A stretch of DNA of 64,000 bases from Cryptomeria japonica (GCF_030272615.1 NC_081407.1:145568744-145632743), one strand, 5' to 3'; shown: positions 1 through 13,062, numbered from the stretch's first letter. Notes: generated by a model from the sequence alone, not told the origin. A program made the numbers and translations.

Positions 1-1149
1 AAGTAATAACAATATCACACCATAAAAGGTGGAAATTCTCCTACATACACACTCCCAATGTATGCACATCTCCCTAAGTGTACTCATATGCAAACTACTA
101 TGTTATGCATGTACCTAAGTAAACTTAAGTAAACTGTAATTATATCCAACATGAATAAATAATTACACCAACAGTAACATTGTGATAGTATGAAGTCCCG
201 CATGGTAGGTGAATTGGCTTGGGCTATGGGTTCGCTCCCCATTGGTCTCAGGTTCGATTCTCTGCCAGGTTAACCCAGCGGTTGGGGACTGCAAGCGGAC
301 TCATCTACTTCCAGAGGACTAGTCTTGCCTCATCTCGCCCCTCCTCTAACCCAAATCAGCACCTATAAGTCTAAGGTAAGGCGGGGTTGGTTGCTGGGAT
401 GAGACGTGGGAATACCTCTGGGTAACAGTGTGATAGTATGAAGGTGGATCATTTTGGCATTGTGACAATATGATGTATGAAAAGTGGATACTTTGGTCTA
501 AAATGAGGGGAATTATATAGGAGATGAGATAAATGAGAGGGGGTGTGAGGGTGAGCCACTTTTCTTTAGGGAAGACAAGTGTCAAGCCTTGTGGAATAAG
601 ATTCCACACTTGTCCTCAAAGGCTCAAGAAGAAATGACAAGTGTCCCCAAGGGGGACACATGTCTTGGGGAGGGATGACATGTGTCCTCAAGGACACATG
701 TCTATTTGGGGACAACCACCCCAAAATAAAGGGATATTTCCTAATAATTAGGAAAACTAGTTGGAATGTGCACATATGTGGGAGGAGGTTAGAAGAGATA
801 GGATAAGGTTGGTTAGGGAGGATGACTAGGACAGGGTAGTTATAACCCAAGGGTAAGGATAAGGGGATGGTTAGATAGGGGTTTAGATTAGAAGTTGGTT
901 AGTATGTAGGAGGAAAGTGACATATTTAAATAATCAATTAATTATTTAAATAAGGAGGGGAAAAATCAATTAATTAAAGGGATTGGAGAGGGATCATTAA
1001 TTAATTATAAATTAATTAATAGGAAGGGATGAAAGGGGATATTAATTAATTAAATTAATTTGTAGGAAAATATGAAAGGGTTCATTAATTAATGGGAAGA
1101 AAAGGGTTTAATTTTGATTAAATTAATTAGTCAAATTTAGGTATCTACA
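1..1149 (-). mobile_element. Partial gypsy-type 3' LTR
   Basis: The right boundary ends in TATCTACA and is followed at once by a polypurine-type sequence read on the minus strand. This is the same arrangement as at the 3' LTR of the complete gypsy element at 21818-36947. The last 200 bases are rich in TTAATTAA-type words, as in that LTR. The left boundary was not found and probably lies outside the window. A SINE is inserted at 196-421. The mirrored terminal motif TGTAGATACC (minus strand) is seen directly; membership of a Tat-like group is inferred. Confidence 0.6.
174..443 (+). mobile_element. tRNA-derived SINE with 22-bp target duplication
   Basis: A 226-bp insert (196-421) is flanked by near-identical 22-bp direct repeats at 174-195 and 422-443 that differ at one base. 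The insert head carries a pol III box B, GGTTCGATTCT at 251-261, about 56 nt from the 5' end, and an 11-of-12 box A match, TAGGTGAATTGG, near 206-217. These are the spacings of a tRNA gene, so the head is tRNA-derived. The 3' end (ACCTCTGG) has no A or T tail, which is unusual. It is not a functional tRNA, because no acceptor stem pairs with the 5' end. The target duplication length fits target-primed reverse transcription. Confidence 0.8.
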
Positions 1150-1163
1150 TTTTGCCCCTCTTT
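1150..1163 (-). other. Polypurine tract of broken gypsy element
   Basis: On the minus strand this reads AAAGAGGGGCAAAA and directly abuts the LTR at 1149. It is identical to the tract at 22603-22616 of the complete element, which identifies this LTR as a 3' LTR on the minus strand. Confidence 0.7.
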
Positions 1164-3107
1164 GCAGTGGCATTAGAATAGCGTCAGTGCGTAGACAATA
1201 AGACACTTGCGAGAGAAGAAAAAGGAAGTGAGAGAAGATTCCCCAAGCAAACGAAGGAATGGGTAGGGATGCCCCCTTGAGAGGGTGCAAGGGGAAAAAG
1301 GGACCTGACGACATCTTGAAAGAAACATTACCCTTGCAGACATGATAGAAGGAAAGAAACAGAAAGGGAAGGGGAGAAAAATGCAAATGCAATGGATGAT
1401 ATATATGAAATGATCATGGAATGCAAACACCCACGAAATAGGATGCTATGTAGTAAGCACTTACTTTTCATTTAGCATTGTCCTTGTGTCACCAAGGTAT
1501 AAAGAACTAGGGTGTAATTTTATCGCTAATGCATAGACTGACACATATACACAGACACATAGGCTAATCTAGTACCACACAGAATTACAGAGACCCTGTA
1601 AGCAACACTGCTAGAAGAACCCCAAGCAAAAGATATGCCCCAATATAACATGAGATGACAAATACCTCATGAGGGTAAAACATGGAACACATCCAAAAGA
1701 CACGCCAAGAAAAAACCAAAATCCACAAGATCACATCCTAAGCCTTGTTATTCTCGGTGCACCATGATATAAAGGATAGTGGTGACCAAGAGGAAATAGG
1801 ACCTGAGGAGCTTAAAAAGATAAACAAAGATAAAAAGGAATCAAAGCCAACACGAGTGCTTCAAATATCTTTTGCTAAAAGGATAACTGATTGGATGAGG
1901 ATTTGATGATGTCTAACTTGAGGAAGGATATATCCTGCACAAACTAATGATTGGATTAAAGATTGATGATGGGATGACAAAAGGTACCAAATAGGATCAT
2001 GATGACAGAGATGCTCAAAGATGATTGTTAAAGCACCAGCTGATAGGATATGATCTCAAAGGACATGACCAATGGATGCCTATGTACAAAGACACCTATA
2101 TACAAGATGTACAAGAGATATGGATGATGGAAGAAGACCTAGGGATAGGAATGATGTGGCCCAAGTCAAGATGAAAATCCATGAGAGATTGATGATTGAT
2201 GGGGTATTGTTGTTGTGGGAACAATATATCCCTAAACAACACAAGGATTGAGAAGGATGCATCTTGATGATGATGATTGGATTGCAATCAAGGCTGGTAA
2301 TAAGACCATGGATGTGATTGGATGATTGGATTAGCATTTGACCTTGGATAGATGAGGAAGATGGATAAGATTGGCATGCGATGGTGGATTGTGAGGAGCA
2401 GATGGATTGATTAGATGGATGGCATTGGATTGCATGGGATAACCTAGAGCTAGATACCAATGACAAGGGATGTAAGAGGAAATGGCATGATATGATAATA
2501 GGGATGAAAGGATGGAAGATAGGATGAAAAGGATTTGGAGATGAAAGCATTGGGGATCTGGTTGGGAGATTCAAGGATGAGGGATGAAGGGCTGGAGGTA
2601 GGTAGATGAGGATTAAGAGAGGAAATAGTCATGGATGAAGGGATGGAGGAACTGAGAGATAAAGTTTGATAGATGGATGGATATGATAAAATAACTAATC
2701 GAAGGATAGGAATCTTGAGGGAAGCAGATGGAAGATAGGATGATAGGTGGATAGGGATCACGAAGATAGGTGAAAGAATTACATGAAATGAAAGAAGGAT
2801 AGGTGGATATGAAGGTGAATGGAGGAAAAGTGTGATGGGGAAATGGAGGCCAAGAGGTGTCCAAAGAATGTATACATGGTGGCCTTTTCTTTTTATCAAG
2901 ATCCCAAGGAGGATAGATGAAGTGAACTGGATAGGATATGATAGGTATGGTAGATAGATGGCGATGGAGGATGAAATGGCGAGCTGGCTAGAAGAACTTG
3001 CCCCCAACTGCAGAGAGTAAAAGGACGAGGGGAACTAAACATGATGCCTGTTTGCCAGGTTTTCATCATGGTAATTTTCCAAGGTGCATGTTTGCCAAGT
3101 TTTCACT
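1164..3107 (-). mobile_element. Internal 3' region of broken gypsy element, no intact gene
   Basis: About 1.9 kb lies between the polypurine tract and an abrupt junction with copia LTR sequence at 3108. Most of 1860-2960 is degenerate GGAT/GATG-rich purine sequence; open frames on the minus strand there are low-complexity Ser/Pro/Ile strings and are not believed. The block at 3046-3068 shares a 20-base exact match with 27350-27369 of the complete Tat-type element (the word GTTTGCCAGGTTTTCA). This links the two elements. No PMD-like or integrase-like sequence was found here. Confidence 0.5.
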
Positions 3108-3596
3108 AGTATGGACCATTGGATTACATAAAAATCTCTACACATCATTCAAGAGATCCTTGACCGCTCCTTGATCACCTCTTCATTGAACTTAGTAACT
3201 CATCACGCGCTTTGCATTACATGTAGTATACTTGCTCATTCCCAAGATAAAAAACCGTTACCTCAACATGCCAAAATCACTTTGAAACTCTCTTCATACA
3301 ATATGCATACGTGTCATAATCATTACCGCTCATCATCAGATCATAAACTAATATAACTAATTCACTAAACTTAATCGGTTAGGGTCTATCAAAACAACAG
3401 GTAGGGTTTACTGGTTCAACTCTCCAAAACTTAGCAATACCGGTTCACTCCACAAAATTACTTACCGGTTACAATTTCCTTTAACTAGTTCTTCCTACCA
3501 GTTACAAAACAATAGTATAACAACATCATTACTGGCTAATTGACATCAATGATAATATAAAAAATTATTAATGCAATCTTCATGCAAATACCAACA
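3108..3596 (-). mobile_element. Truncated 3' LTR of copia element 1
   Basis: This matches the distal part of the copia LTRs at 8250-8742 and 16000-16296. It ends in CCAACA followed by a polypurine tract (3597-3610, minus strand CCAAAGGGGGAGAT). The first roughly 900 bases of the LTR are missing on the left, where the sequence switches abruptly to gypsy material. A deletion or recombination therefore removed the original insertion end. Confidence 0.8.
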
Positions 3597-3610
3597 ATCT
3601 CCCCCTTTGG
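3597..3610 (-). other. Polypurine tract, copia element 1
   Basis: The minus-strand sequence CCAAAGGGGGAGAT abuts the LTR end at 3596. The 3611-3990 stretch that follows is the 3' untranslated part of the element; no gene is seen there. Confidence 0.75.
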
Positions 3611-3989
3611 CATTCATGGAAATACAAATATCAATACCATTCATTGCCGTGATTGTGAATAGGAATCCTAGTTTACATTTTACCATGTACTCTCCTTGTC
3701 TTCAGCTTGTCTTCAGTTACTAGTTGGTTGTACATCTTGCCTTTGTCAACCATACAAGTCTTCTCACAATAATCACATAATTATTCTCCCCCTTTGACAA
3801 CAATTCCAAAGTGAAAGTAAAACATGCAATGTAAACTTCACTGTGCAACATCAACAACCTACAATTTGATGCTCCCCTTGTGGAATAACTCCACTTCTAC
3901 ACCAATTCTGCTCTAAAATTCTGCAAGTAGATCTGGGATTGATGTAATCTACATCATTCTCAATTTACCTCATGAAGGGGTACAACCCC

Positions 3990-6900
3990 TAGGTGACTTC
4001 TAAGATACTCAAAATTAGTCTTAGGAAAAGGTTTAGTAAAGATATCAGCAAGCTGCTTCTTGGTAGAAACATGCTCTCAGATCACATCTTTACTCTGCAC
4101 TTTTTCAGTCAAGAAATGATACTTCAATTCAATGTGCTTGGTTCGTGTGTGCAAGACATGGTTCTTTAAAATATTTATGGTACTAGTATTGTCACATAAG
4201 ATATTTATAGGTTCTGTAAACTTCATCTTAAAACCTTCCAAAATTTGCCTCATCGAGATATCCTGGGTACAATTCATATAAGCTGCAACATACTCAGCTT
4301 CAGTAGTAGACTATGAAATACAACTCTATTTTTTGCTAGTCCATGAAACAAGTATTCCTCCAAGAAATAATGCTCCACCGGTTGTGCTTTTCTGGTCATC
4401 AACATTACCTACCCAATCTGCATCTGTGTAGACCTTCAAATCAAAGTTTCCTTCATATGGACACCATAATCCATAGTCAACAGTACCTTTCAAATATCTG
4501 AAAAATCCTCTTGGTTGCTATCAAATGTGTTTCCTTTGGATTCTTCTGAAATCTTACAAGTAGACCAACATAGTGCAATTTTCTAATCATTGACTTGTAC
4601 TCCTTCTCATCAACAGATGTGGCCTCATCTTCCTTAGACAACTTACAACCTATAACCATTGGTGTCCCAACTGGTTTACAGTCACTCATACCAAATATCT
4701 TTAATAGCTCTTTCACATACTTAGACTATGTGATGAAAATACCACTCTTCATTTGTTGTATTTGCAAACCTATGAATTTTTTTATCTCTCCTACTAAAGA
4801 CATTTCAAACTCACTTTTCATTTCATTTGCAAAGTCATTTCTCATGTCATCATTTACTCCAAATATGATATCATCTACAAACACTTCACTAACTAGTATT
4901 TTATCTCCTTCAGATTTGAGATATATGTTGCTATCTTCACTGGTTCTTTGAAATCCTATCTTAATCAGGTGTGAATGAAGCCTTTCATACCATGCTCTCG
5001 GTGCTTTCTTTAATCCATATAATGCATTATGTAACTTACATACCATGTCTTTCTCATTAGTTAAAGCATAACCATCTGGCTACTCAATGTATACTTCCTT
5101 TTCCAGTATTCCATTAAAAAATGTAGATTTCACATCCATCTGATATACTTTGAATCCTTTATGAGCTACAAAAGCCAGTAAAGTTCTGACACCTTCCAAT
5201 CTGGCCACTAGTGCAAAAGTCTCACCATAATCTTCTCCTTATTCTTGTGCATAACCTTTGCAAACCAATCTAGCTTTGTTGCGAACTACAACACCATCCT
5301 CATTCAAATTGTTCCTAAAAATCCACTTAGTACCTATCACATTGTTATTTATCGGTCGGGGTACTAGAGTCCATGTGTTATTCTTGTCAATTTGTTCAAG
5401 CTCCTTGTCCATATCTTTAACTCAATGATCATCACCAAAATCTTCCTTAGCAGTTGTAGGCGCAAAAGTGTAGATCATGCAAGAATTCTCTCTAATGCTT
5501 CTTTTGGTCAACACTCCAACATGCTTATCTCTAATAATATGCTCATGATTGTGATTGAGCCTCACATGCCTCAGAATAACATGATCACTATCTTTAGGTT
5601 CATCTTCATTATCATCATCTTCTTCTGAATCTACCTATTCTGGTTGAACTGGTACATTAGTACTCTCTATGATTCTCTATGTCCAGTTGTTAAAACACTT
5701 GTAGGCCTTACTCTTAGTAGAATAACCAAGAAATATACCTTCATCACTTTTAGCTTCAAACTTGCTAATATAGTCACCTCTCTTAATAAAACATTTTCTA
5801 CCAAATATCTTAAAATAACCAACATTAGGTGATCTACCATACCAGTATTCATAAAGAGTCTTGTCCTTACCTATTTTTACCAAAATCCTATTCATTGTGT
5901 AGACAGTTGTGCTGATAGCTTCTCTCCAAAAGGTTTTTGCTACACCTCCTTGTATCAACATTATTCTAGTAGCTTCAACAATTGACCGGTTGTTTCTCTC
6001 AGCAATACCATTCTATTGTGGTGTCCTTAGTGTAGAAAGCTGCTATTTGATACCATTCTCTTCACAATATCTAGTGAATTCCTTAGAAGTGAATTCTCTG
6101 CCTTGATATATCCTTAAGAACTTTATCTTCTTTCCACTCTCCTTTTCAGCTAAGGCCCTGAATATCTTGAACTTACCAAATGCCTCTATTTTATCCTTCA
6201 AGAATGTGACCCACATCATCCTTGAGAAATCATTAGTGAAGATCATGAAATATCTATCACCTTGAATACTTTTAGTCCTTATTGGTCCACAAAGGTCTGT
6301 AAGAACCAAATCTAACATATTCTTTGCTAAAAAATACTTGCTCTTGAAAGTTGAGGATTTCATCTTTCCCAACTGACATTCCTTACATAGAGAATTAACT
6401 AGTTTGTCCAATTGAGGCAAATCTCTCACTATCATTGACTTACTCACTTTAACAATGTAATCAAAATTCAAATGATAAAATCTCTTATGCCAAAGCCAAC
6501 TTTCATCTACTTTAGCAATTAAACAGTTGCTGACTTTAGGATTCAGGTGAAACAAGTTACCTTTAGTCTGCTTGCCAGTTGCAATCAATTCAACTTTGCT
6601 CCCATAGATTTTGCACATGCCATTTTTAAACTTCAATGGATATCCTTTGTCATTGAGTTGGGAAACACTCAAAAATTATGCTTTAGACCTTCAACCCAGT
6701 AGACATCATCTGCACTGCTATTTCCATTAAGAGAAATAGTTCCCTTACCTTTAACCATGTAGGGTGAGTCATTACCAAAATATTACAACTTTGCCATCAA
6801 ATTCCTTCAAAGAAAGAAATTTTCTTTAGTCACCGGTCATGTGATGTGAACAACCACTATCAATGATCCAATCATTAGAATTATCCATTCGTGAAACTAA

Positions 6901-7324
6901 AGCTTTCTGATAAGATGTTTCTTCTTTAATGGCTACAAACACAATATCTTTATTAGCATCACCATCAGATTCTTCATCAGTGATTCCACCATCAATTGCA
7001 ATAAGACAATCTCTTTTTCCTTTTCCCTTGTACTTCTTGAACTTGTCTCGCTTGTTCTCATTATCACTATTAGGACAATTAGCAGCTATGTGTCCAATCT
7101 TGTTGCATGCAAAGCATTTCAAAGGTAATTTACCTCTATATTTTCTGATACCTTTGGGCAACTGCTTGGCCAATAATGCTTCAAGCTCAACCAAACTGTC
7201 TTCATCATCAAGGATCTAGATTCATAACTTTTATTGACATCTCTACTTTTTCTCATAGATGGTTTAGAAATAGAAGCTCTAAATGCTGATTTAGATTTCT
7301 GAATACTACCATCATAACCATTTA
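3990..7324 (-). pseudogene. Copia element 1 gag C-end and pol, decayed
   Basis: Minus-strand remains in Ty1/copia order. A CCHC zinc knuckle (CFACNKIGHIAANC) and protease (IIDSGCSHHMTG) lie at 6826-7194. GAG-pre-integrase and integrase lie at 6043-6672, with LWHKRFYHLN and CKECQLGK. More integrase C-terminus is at 5677-5961. Reverse transcriptase is at 4726-5046 (ALYGLKKAPRAWYERL, VFVDDIIFG) and RNase H at 4077-4277 (CDNTSTINI, HTRTKHIELKYHF). Many stops and frameshifts separate these pieces. In integrase the second catalytic aspartate position reads IYQGREF, so that residue is lost. The gag N-terminus continues beyond the nested insertion, at 14448-15086. Gene order PR-IN-RT-RH establishes copia rather than gypsy. 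Confidence 0.9.
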
Positions 7325-8742
7325 TGATGGTATGAATAAAGAATAAGAATCCAGGCAACTACTAAGAGGAGGGGGGGTGAATCAATAGATAGCAAAACTG
7401 ATACTAACCTCACCAATATCAAAATTAATCTCTCAAAGTAAACTTAGAACTATCAATGCAATATCACTGTCAAGATAAAAACTCTCAAGATAAACCAGTT
7501 GACTGTTACAACAAACTAACAGTAAACAAATTTGAACTCATAAACATTCAAATTCTTTTACTGACATAAGTAAAACTTCATTTCACAATGCTTTCGGTTA
7601 TCATGACTTATCAAAGTGGATTAAGTAGTTAAGCAAATCAATAATAAGAACATAACCACAAAAAAATTCACTACTTGACACAATATTTTTGACGTGGAAA
7701 CCCAAATGGGAAAAACCACGATGAGATGAGACTCACAAGATAACTATCTGAACTTTTTTGAAGTTTGCCCTGTTAGGAGCCTAGCTTGTTAAAGCTTTAC
7801 AAAAGTCTTGTTAAGAACATATCCTATTAGGGACCACCCGGTTAAGGGATTGACTATTTAATGCATTGTTAGAAGCAATACCCTATAAGGAGTAACCTTG
7901 GTAGAGGATTTGAAATCAAAGTTAATGGATCACCTGGTTAGAGGATTTGAATAGCACCAAGCTTGTTAGAGCTTACCTGGTTAGGGGATTTCAATTTTCT
8001 ATAATTGTTAGAAAACAACATGTGTTTGCTGATCTGTTTGAATAACATTACACTTGCTTGTTCAGATCCTTTTCATGCTCCTATCTTCCTTTACTCAAAC
8101 CATAGATACATCATCAGGATCGAAAACCACACACTGAACTAAAACTTTGCCAACTTTGAAACTAAAAAACTCATCGACCTTATAAACAAATCAATTAGGT
8201 CGGTAACACAACAAAAACCTAATTCTCTCATAGAGATTACAGACAACTCGGTTCAAGTATGACCATTGGATTACATAGCAGTCTCTGCACATCAATCAAG
8301 AAAACCTCGATTGCTCCTTGATCACCACTTCATCGAACTCAGTAACTCATCATGTGCTTTGCATTACATGCAATATACTTTCTCATTCCCTAGACAAAAA
8401 CCTCTTCATCAATGCGCCAAAATCACTTTGAAACTCTCTTCATACAATAATCATATGTGTCATAATCATTACTGCTCATTATCAGATCATAAACTAATAT
8501 AACCAATTCACCAAACTTAATCGGTCAGGGTTTATCAAATCAATAGGTAGGGTTTACCGGTTCAACTCTCCAATACATAACAATACTAGTTCACTCCAAA
8601 AATTCTTCCTACCGGTTACAATTTCCTTCACTAGCTCTTCCTACTGGTTACAAAACATCATTACAACAATATCATTACCGGTTAATTGATGTCAATGACA
8701 ACATAACATATCATTAATGCAATCTTCATGTAAATTCCAACA
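7325..8742 (-). repeat. 3' LTR of copia element 2
   Basis: 1418 bp, beginning TGATGGTATG and ending CCAACA on the plus strand. It contains the same G-run as its partner near the left end (about 7368-7377) and a purine/pyrimidine pattern shared with the LTRs at 13063 and 15100. No coding sequence is present. Confidence 0.88.
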
Positions 8743-8755
8743 ATCCCCCCTTTGG
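8743..8755 (-). other. Polypurine tract, copia element 2
   Basis: The minus-strand sequence CCAAAGGGGGGAT abuts the 3' LTR. The following 8756-9095 stretch is 3' untranslated element sequence with no gene. Confidence 0.8.
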
Positions 8756-9095
8756 CATTGATGGCAATACAAATACCATTGATTACTGTGATTGTGAATA
8801 GGAATCCTAGTTTACATTACCAAGTATTCACCTTGTCTTCCACTTGTCTTCCTTCTCTATGTCAATCATACAAATCACATAGTTCTTCTCCCCCTTTTAC
8901 AACAATGCCAAATTGAAAGTAAAACATGTAATGTAAAATTTCACTCTTCAACATCAACAACCTACAACTTGATATTCCCTCTGTGGAATAACTCTACTTC
9001 TACATCAATCCTGCTGTAAAATTTTGCAAGTAGCTTCGGGACGGATGTAATCTACATCATACTCAACTAACCTCATGAAAGGATACAACCCCTAG

Positions 9096-9824
9096 CTAAC
9101 TTCTAAGATACTCAAAATTAGTCTTAGGCAAAGGTTTAGTAAAGATATCTGCAAGCTGCTCCTTGGTAGAAACATGCTCCAAGATCATATCTTTACTCTG
9201 CACTTTTTCCCTTAAGAAATGATGCTTCAATTCAATATTCTTGGTTTGTGTGTGTGAAACAGGGTTCTTGGAAATATTTATGGCACTTGTATTATCACAT
9301 AAGATCTTTACAGGTTCTGAAGTCTTCATCTTAAAACCTTCCAAAATGTGCCTCATCTAGATAGCCTGGGTATAATTAATGTAAGATGCAACATACTCAG
9401 CTTTAGCAATAGATTGTGATGTACAACTATGCTTATTACTACTCCATGAAACAAGTCTTCCTCCAAGAAAAAATGCTCCATCGGTTGTGCTTTTCTTCTC
9501 ATCAACATTTCCTGCCCAATCTGCATTTGTGTACACCTTCATGTCAAAGTTCCCTCCATATGGATACCATAATCCATAGTCAACAACACATTTCAAATAT
9601 CTAAAAATCGTCTTGGTTGCTATCAAATGTGTTTCCTTGGGAATCTTTTGGAATCTAGCAACTAGCCCCATGACATGAGCTATATCCGTTCTGCTATGAA
9701 CAATATAGTGTAATTTTCCAATCATTGATCTGTATTCCTTCTCATCAACAACTATAGATTCATCTTCCTTAGACAACTTACAACTTGTAACCATTGGTTT
9801 CCCAACTAGTTTACAGTCACTCAT
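9096..9824 (-). pseudogene. Copia element 2 RNase H and RT C-end
   Basis: Two frames encode the copia RNase H domain. YTNADWAGNVDEKKSTTDGA with GGRLVSWSSNKHSCTSQS and AKAEYVAS lie in 9357-9824. CDNTSAINISKNPVSHTQTK and the tail EQLADIFTKPLP lie in 9096-9356. The first catalytic position is Asn in TNADW, where the family usually has TDADW. A stop at about 9357 splits the domain. The enzyme would remove the RNA strand of the RNA-DNA hybrid during reverse transcription, but it is inactive here. Confidence 0.88.
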
Positions 9825-9833
9825 ACCAAATGT

Positions 9834-10475
9834 CTACAAAACCTCTTTCACATACTTAGACTGTGTGATGAAAATAACATTCTTCATTTGCTGCATTTGC
9901 AGGCCTATGAAATTTTTTATTTCTCCCACTAGAGAAATTTCAAACTCATTTTTCATTTCATCTGCAAAATCATTGCTCATGTCATTATTACCTCCAAATA
10001 TTATATAATCCACAAAAAAATTGCTAACAAGTATTTTATCTCCTTTATATTTGAGATATATGTTGCTATCTTCAGTGGTTCTCAGAAAACCTATCTTCAT
10101 CAGATGTGTATGAATCCTTTCATACCATGCTCTCAGTGCTTGCTTTAATCCATATAAAGCCTTATACAATCTACATACCATGTCTTTCTCATCAGTCAGA
10201 GCATAGCCATCTGGTTTCTCAATGTATACTTCTTCTTCTAGTATCCCATTCAAAAATGTTGTCTTAACATCCATCTGGTATACCTTGAATTTCTTATGTG
10301 CTGCAAATGCAAGTAAAGTTCTGACAACTTCTAGTCTTGCCACTAGTGCAAAAGTCTCACCATAATCTTCTCCTTCCTCTTGTCCATAACCTTTGAAAAC
10401 CAACCTATCTTTGTTGCAAACTACAACACCATCTTCATTCAAGTTGTTCCTGAATACCCACTTAGTACCTATCAA
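9834..10475 (-). pseudogene. Copia element 2 reverse transcriptase
   Basis: A 213-codon frame with the hallmark copia RT stretches GTKWVFRNNLNEDG, YQMDVKTTFLNG, ALYGLKQALRAWYERI and DSNIYLK. The catalytic box reads FFVDYIIFG, so the second Asp of the YVDD-type box is replaced by Tyr and the enzyme would be dead. It continues after a short break into the RNase H frame at 9357-9824. Confidence 0.9.
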
Positions 10476-12200
10476 ATTTTATTTACCGATCGGGGTACTA
10501 GCCAAGTGCTGTTTTTCTCAATTTGATCTAGTTCCTCCTCCATAGATTTAATCCAATGATCATCACCAAATGCTTCCTTAGCAGTTCTTGGTTTAATAGT
10601 GGAAATCATGCAATAATTCTCTCTGATTCTTCTTCTGGTAAGTACTCCATCATCCTTATCTCCAATAATCTGTTCAGGATTGTGATTGAGTCTCACATAT
10701 CTCAGAATAACATGATCATTACCTTCAAGTTCATCTTCTTCATTATCATTATCTTCTTCTGAATTTGTCTCTTCCGGTTGAACTTTTACATCAGTATTTG
10801 CTTTATTGGTTTCAGGTTTCATAGTTTCTTGTTCCAAAAACAAAATGCAAGGATCTTCATCCTTTTTCTCCAAACTAGTTTCCTCTGAGACTTAAGGATA
10901 TTCATCTAGTTGAACATCAACACTTTCAATAATTCTCTGTGTTCGGTTGTTAAAACACTTATAGGCCTTACTCTTGGTGGAATAACCATGAAATATACCT
11001 CTCTTTACTAGAATCCGGTTCATAGTGTAGACAACTTCTCTCCAAAACATTTTTGCTACACCTCCTTGTATCAACATCATCCTAGCAACTTCAATAACTG
11101 ACCGATTGTTTCTCTCTGTGATACCATTTTGTCGTGGTGTCCTCGGTGTAGAAAGATGTTGTTTGATACCATTTTCTTCAAAATATCTAGTGAATTCCTC
11201 AAAAACTTTATCTTCTTTCCGCTCTCCTTCTCAGCTAAGGCCCTAAATGCCTTGAACTTACTAAAAGCTTCAGTCTTATCCTTCAATAATGTGACCCACA
11301 TCATCTTTGAGCAATCGTCAATGAAGATCATAAAATATCTGTCACCTTGAATACTTTTTATCCTTATTGGTCCACAAAGATATGTATGAACCAAATCTAA
11401 CATATGTTCCACTGAAAAATATTTACTCTTGAAAGTTGAGGATGCCATCTTTCCCAGCTAACATTCCTTACAGAGAGCATTAACTGGTTTGTCCAACAGA
11501 GGCAAATCTCTCACTGTCTTGGACTTACTCACTTTAACAATGTTATCAAAGTTTATATGACAAAATCTCCTATGCCAAAGCCAACTATCATCTATCTTTG
11601 CAATTAAACAGTTGCTGCCTTTAGGATTAAGGTGAAACAGGTTACCTTTAGTTTGCTTCCTAGTTGCAATCATTTCACCTTTGCTCCCATAGATTTTGCA
11701 CATATCGTTCTTAAACTCCAATGGGTATCGTTTGTCATTGATTTGTACCACACTCAAAAGATTGTGATTTAAACCTTCAACCCTGTAGACATCATCTACA
11801 CTGCTCTTTCCATTAAGAGAAATAGTTCCCTTACCTTTAACCATGCAGGGTGAGTCATTACCAAATCTTACAACTCCGCCATCAAATTCCTTCAAAGAAA
11901 TAAATTTTGTCCGGTCACCGATCATGTGATGTGAACAACCACTATCAATGATCCAATCATCAGATTTATCCATTCGAGATACTAACGCCTTCTGATCAGA
12001 TATCTCCTCTTTAATGGCTACACATAATGTCTTCATTAGCATCACCTTTATATTCCTCATCAGTGATATCACCATCAACAACAATAAGACAATCTCTTTT
12101 GCCTTTTCCCTTATACTTCTTGAATTTCTCTCGTTTGTGCTCATTATCACCATTAGGATAGTTAGCAACTATGTGTCCAATCTTGTTGCATGCAAAACAT
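10476..12200 (-). pseudogene. Copia element 2 protease and integrase
   Basis: On the minus strand, 11458-12168 carries protease WIIDSGCSHHMIGD and the GAG-pre-integrase box LWHRRFCHINFD with CKEC. 11077-11448 continues with the first integrase Asp region (DLVHTYLCGPIR) and FIDDCSKMMWVTLLKDK, then runs into a deletion where the second Asp motif should be. 10472-11080 is the integrase C-terminal linker, acidic and Glu-rich (EEDNDNEEDELEGND). The zinc knuckle at about 12180-12210 has lost a Cys (ANYP in place of ANCP) and has a 1-base shift. Confidence 0.85.
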
Positions 12201-13048
12201 TTTTAAGGTAATTCACCTCTATATTTACTTGTACCTTTGAGAAACCGCTTAGCTAACAATGCTTCAAGCTCAACTAAACTATCTTTATCATCTGCTTCTC
12301 TACTGGATCTAGATTCATAATTGTGACTGACATCTCTACTTTTTCTTATAGATGGGTTAGAAATAGAAGCTCTAAATGTAGATTCAAATTTCTATACACT
12401 ACCATCATAACCATTTAATTCAAAAGTAGTAAGCTTGCCAATGATGGAGTCAAGGGTTACCTTAGTTTTGTCAATAGACTTTAGCTCCTTAATGGCTGCA
12501 ACTTGGATAGCGTAGACTGGTAGCAGGGTTCTTAGTACCTTACTGATCACAATGACATCTTCCACTTTACCTCCTGCACTCTTAATTTCATTGACTCTCT
12601 TTTATCCTTTGACCATACTACTGGATATTCTCACCTTCAGCCATCCGCATGTCATCAAAATTTCCTCTTAGACTCTCTTCTTTAGCAATCTTAATATGTT
12701 CATCATCACTATAAATCTCTTCAAGTTTCTTCCATGCCTCATATGCAGTCTCTAGACCATGAACTTCTACATACTCTGCATCAGACAAAACACTGATAAT
12801 AGACTCTAATGTTTGATTGTTTTCTTGTTGCTCTTTCTTCTGATCATCAATCATAGTCACACTAGGTGTAACATATTGAACAACAACATGTTCACTGTAT
12901 TTATTTCCAAGACTCTTGATATAAATTTTCATTCTATCACTCCATATCCTATAGTTCTCTCTATTAAACTTTAGACCTTCTTTCTTCATCATGTTCTGCA
13001 AGATCTTTACATCAAGTTGTTAGGCTTAGACCTTAGAGGACCTGATAT
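12201..13048 (-). pseudogene. Copia element 2 gag
   Basis: 12618-13001 encodes a capsid-type gag segment (GLKFNRENYRIWSDRMK, ALQ/LES-rich helices, FDDMRMAEGEN) of the UBN2/copia gag family. It sits just downstream of the primer binding site, as expected for gag. Stops and frame changes separate it from the zinc knuckle. A close relative lies at 14646-15029 in element 1. Confidence 0.82.
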
Positions 13049-13060
13049 GCTCTGATACCA
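13049..13060 (-). other. Primer binding site, initiator tRNA-Met type
   Basis: The minus strand reads TGGTATCAGAGC, the standard plant copia primer binding site complementary to initiator tRNA-Met. It lies 2 nt inside the 5' LTR, which starts at 13063. Confidence 0.92.
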
Positions 13061-13062
13061 AT

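Noticed and set aside
196-270. A functional tRNA gene
   Set aside because: Box A and box B are present, but there is no acceptor-stem pairing, and the unit is bounded by target duplicates of a SINE.
2080-3007. 164- and 185-codon minus-strand frames
   Set aside because: They are the complement of GGAT/GATG-rich repeat. The protein is a low-complexity Ser/Pro/Ile string and the two frames overlap.
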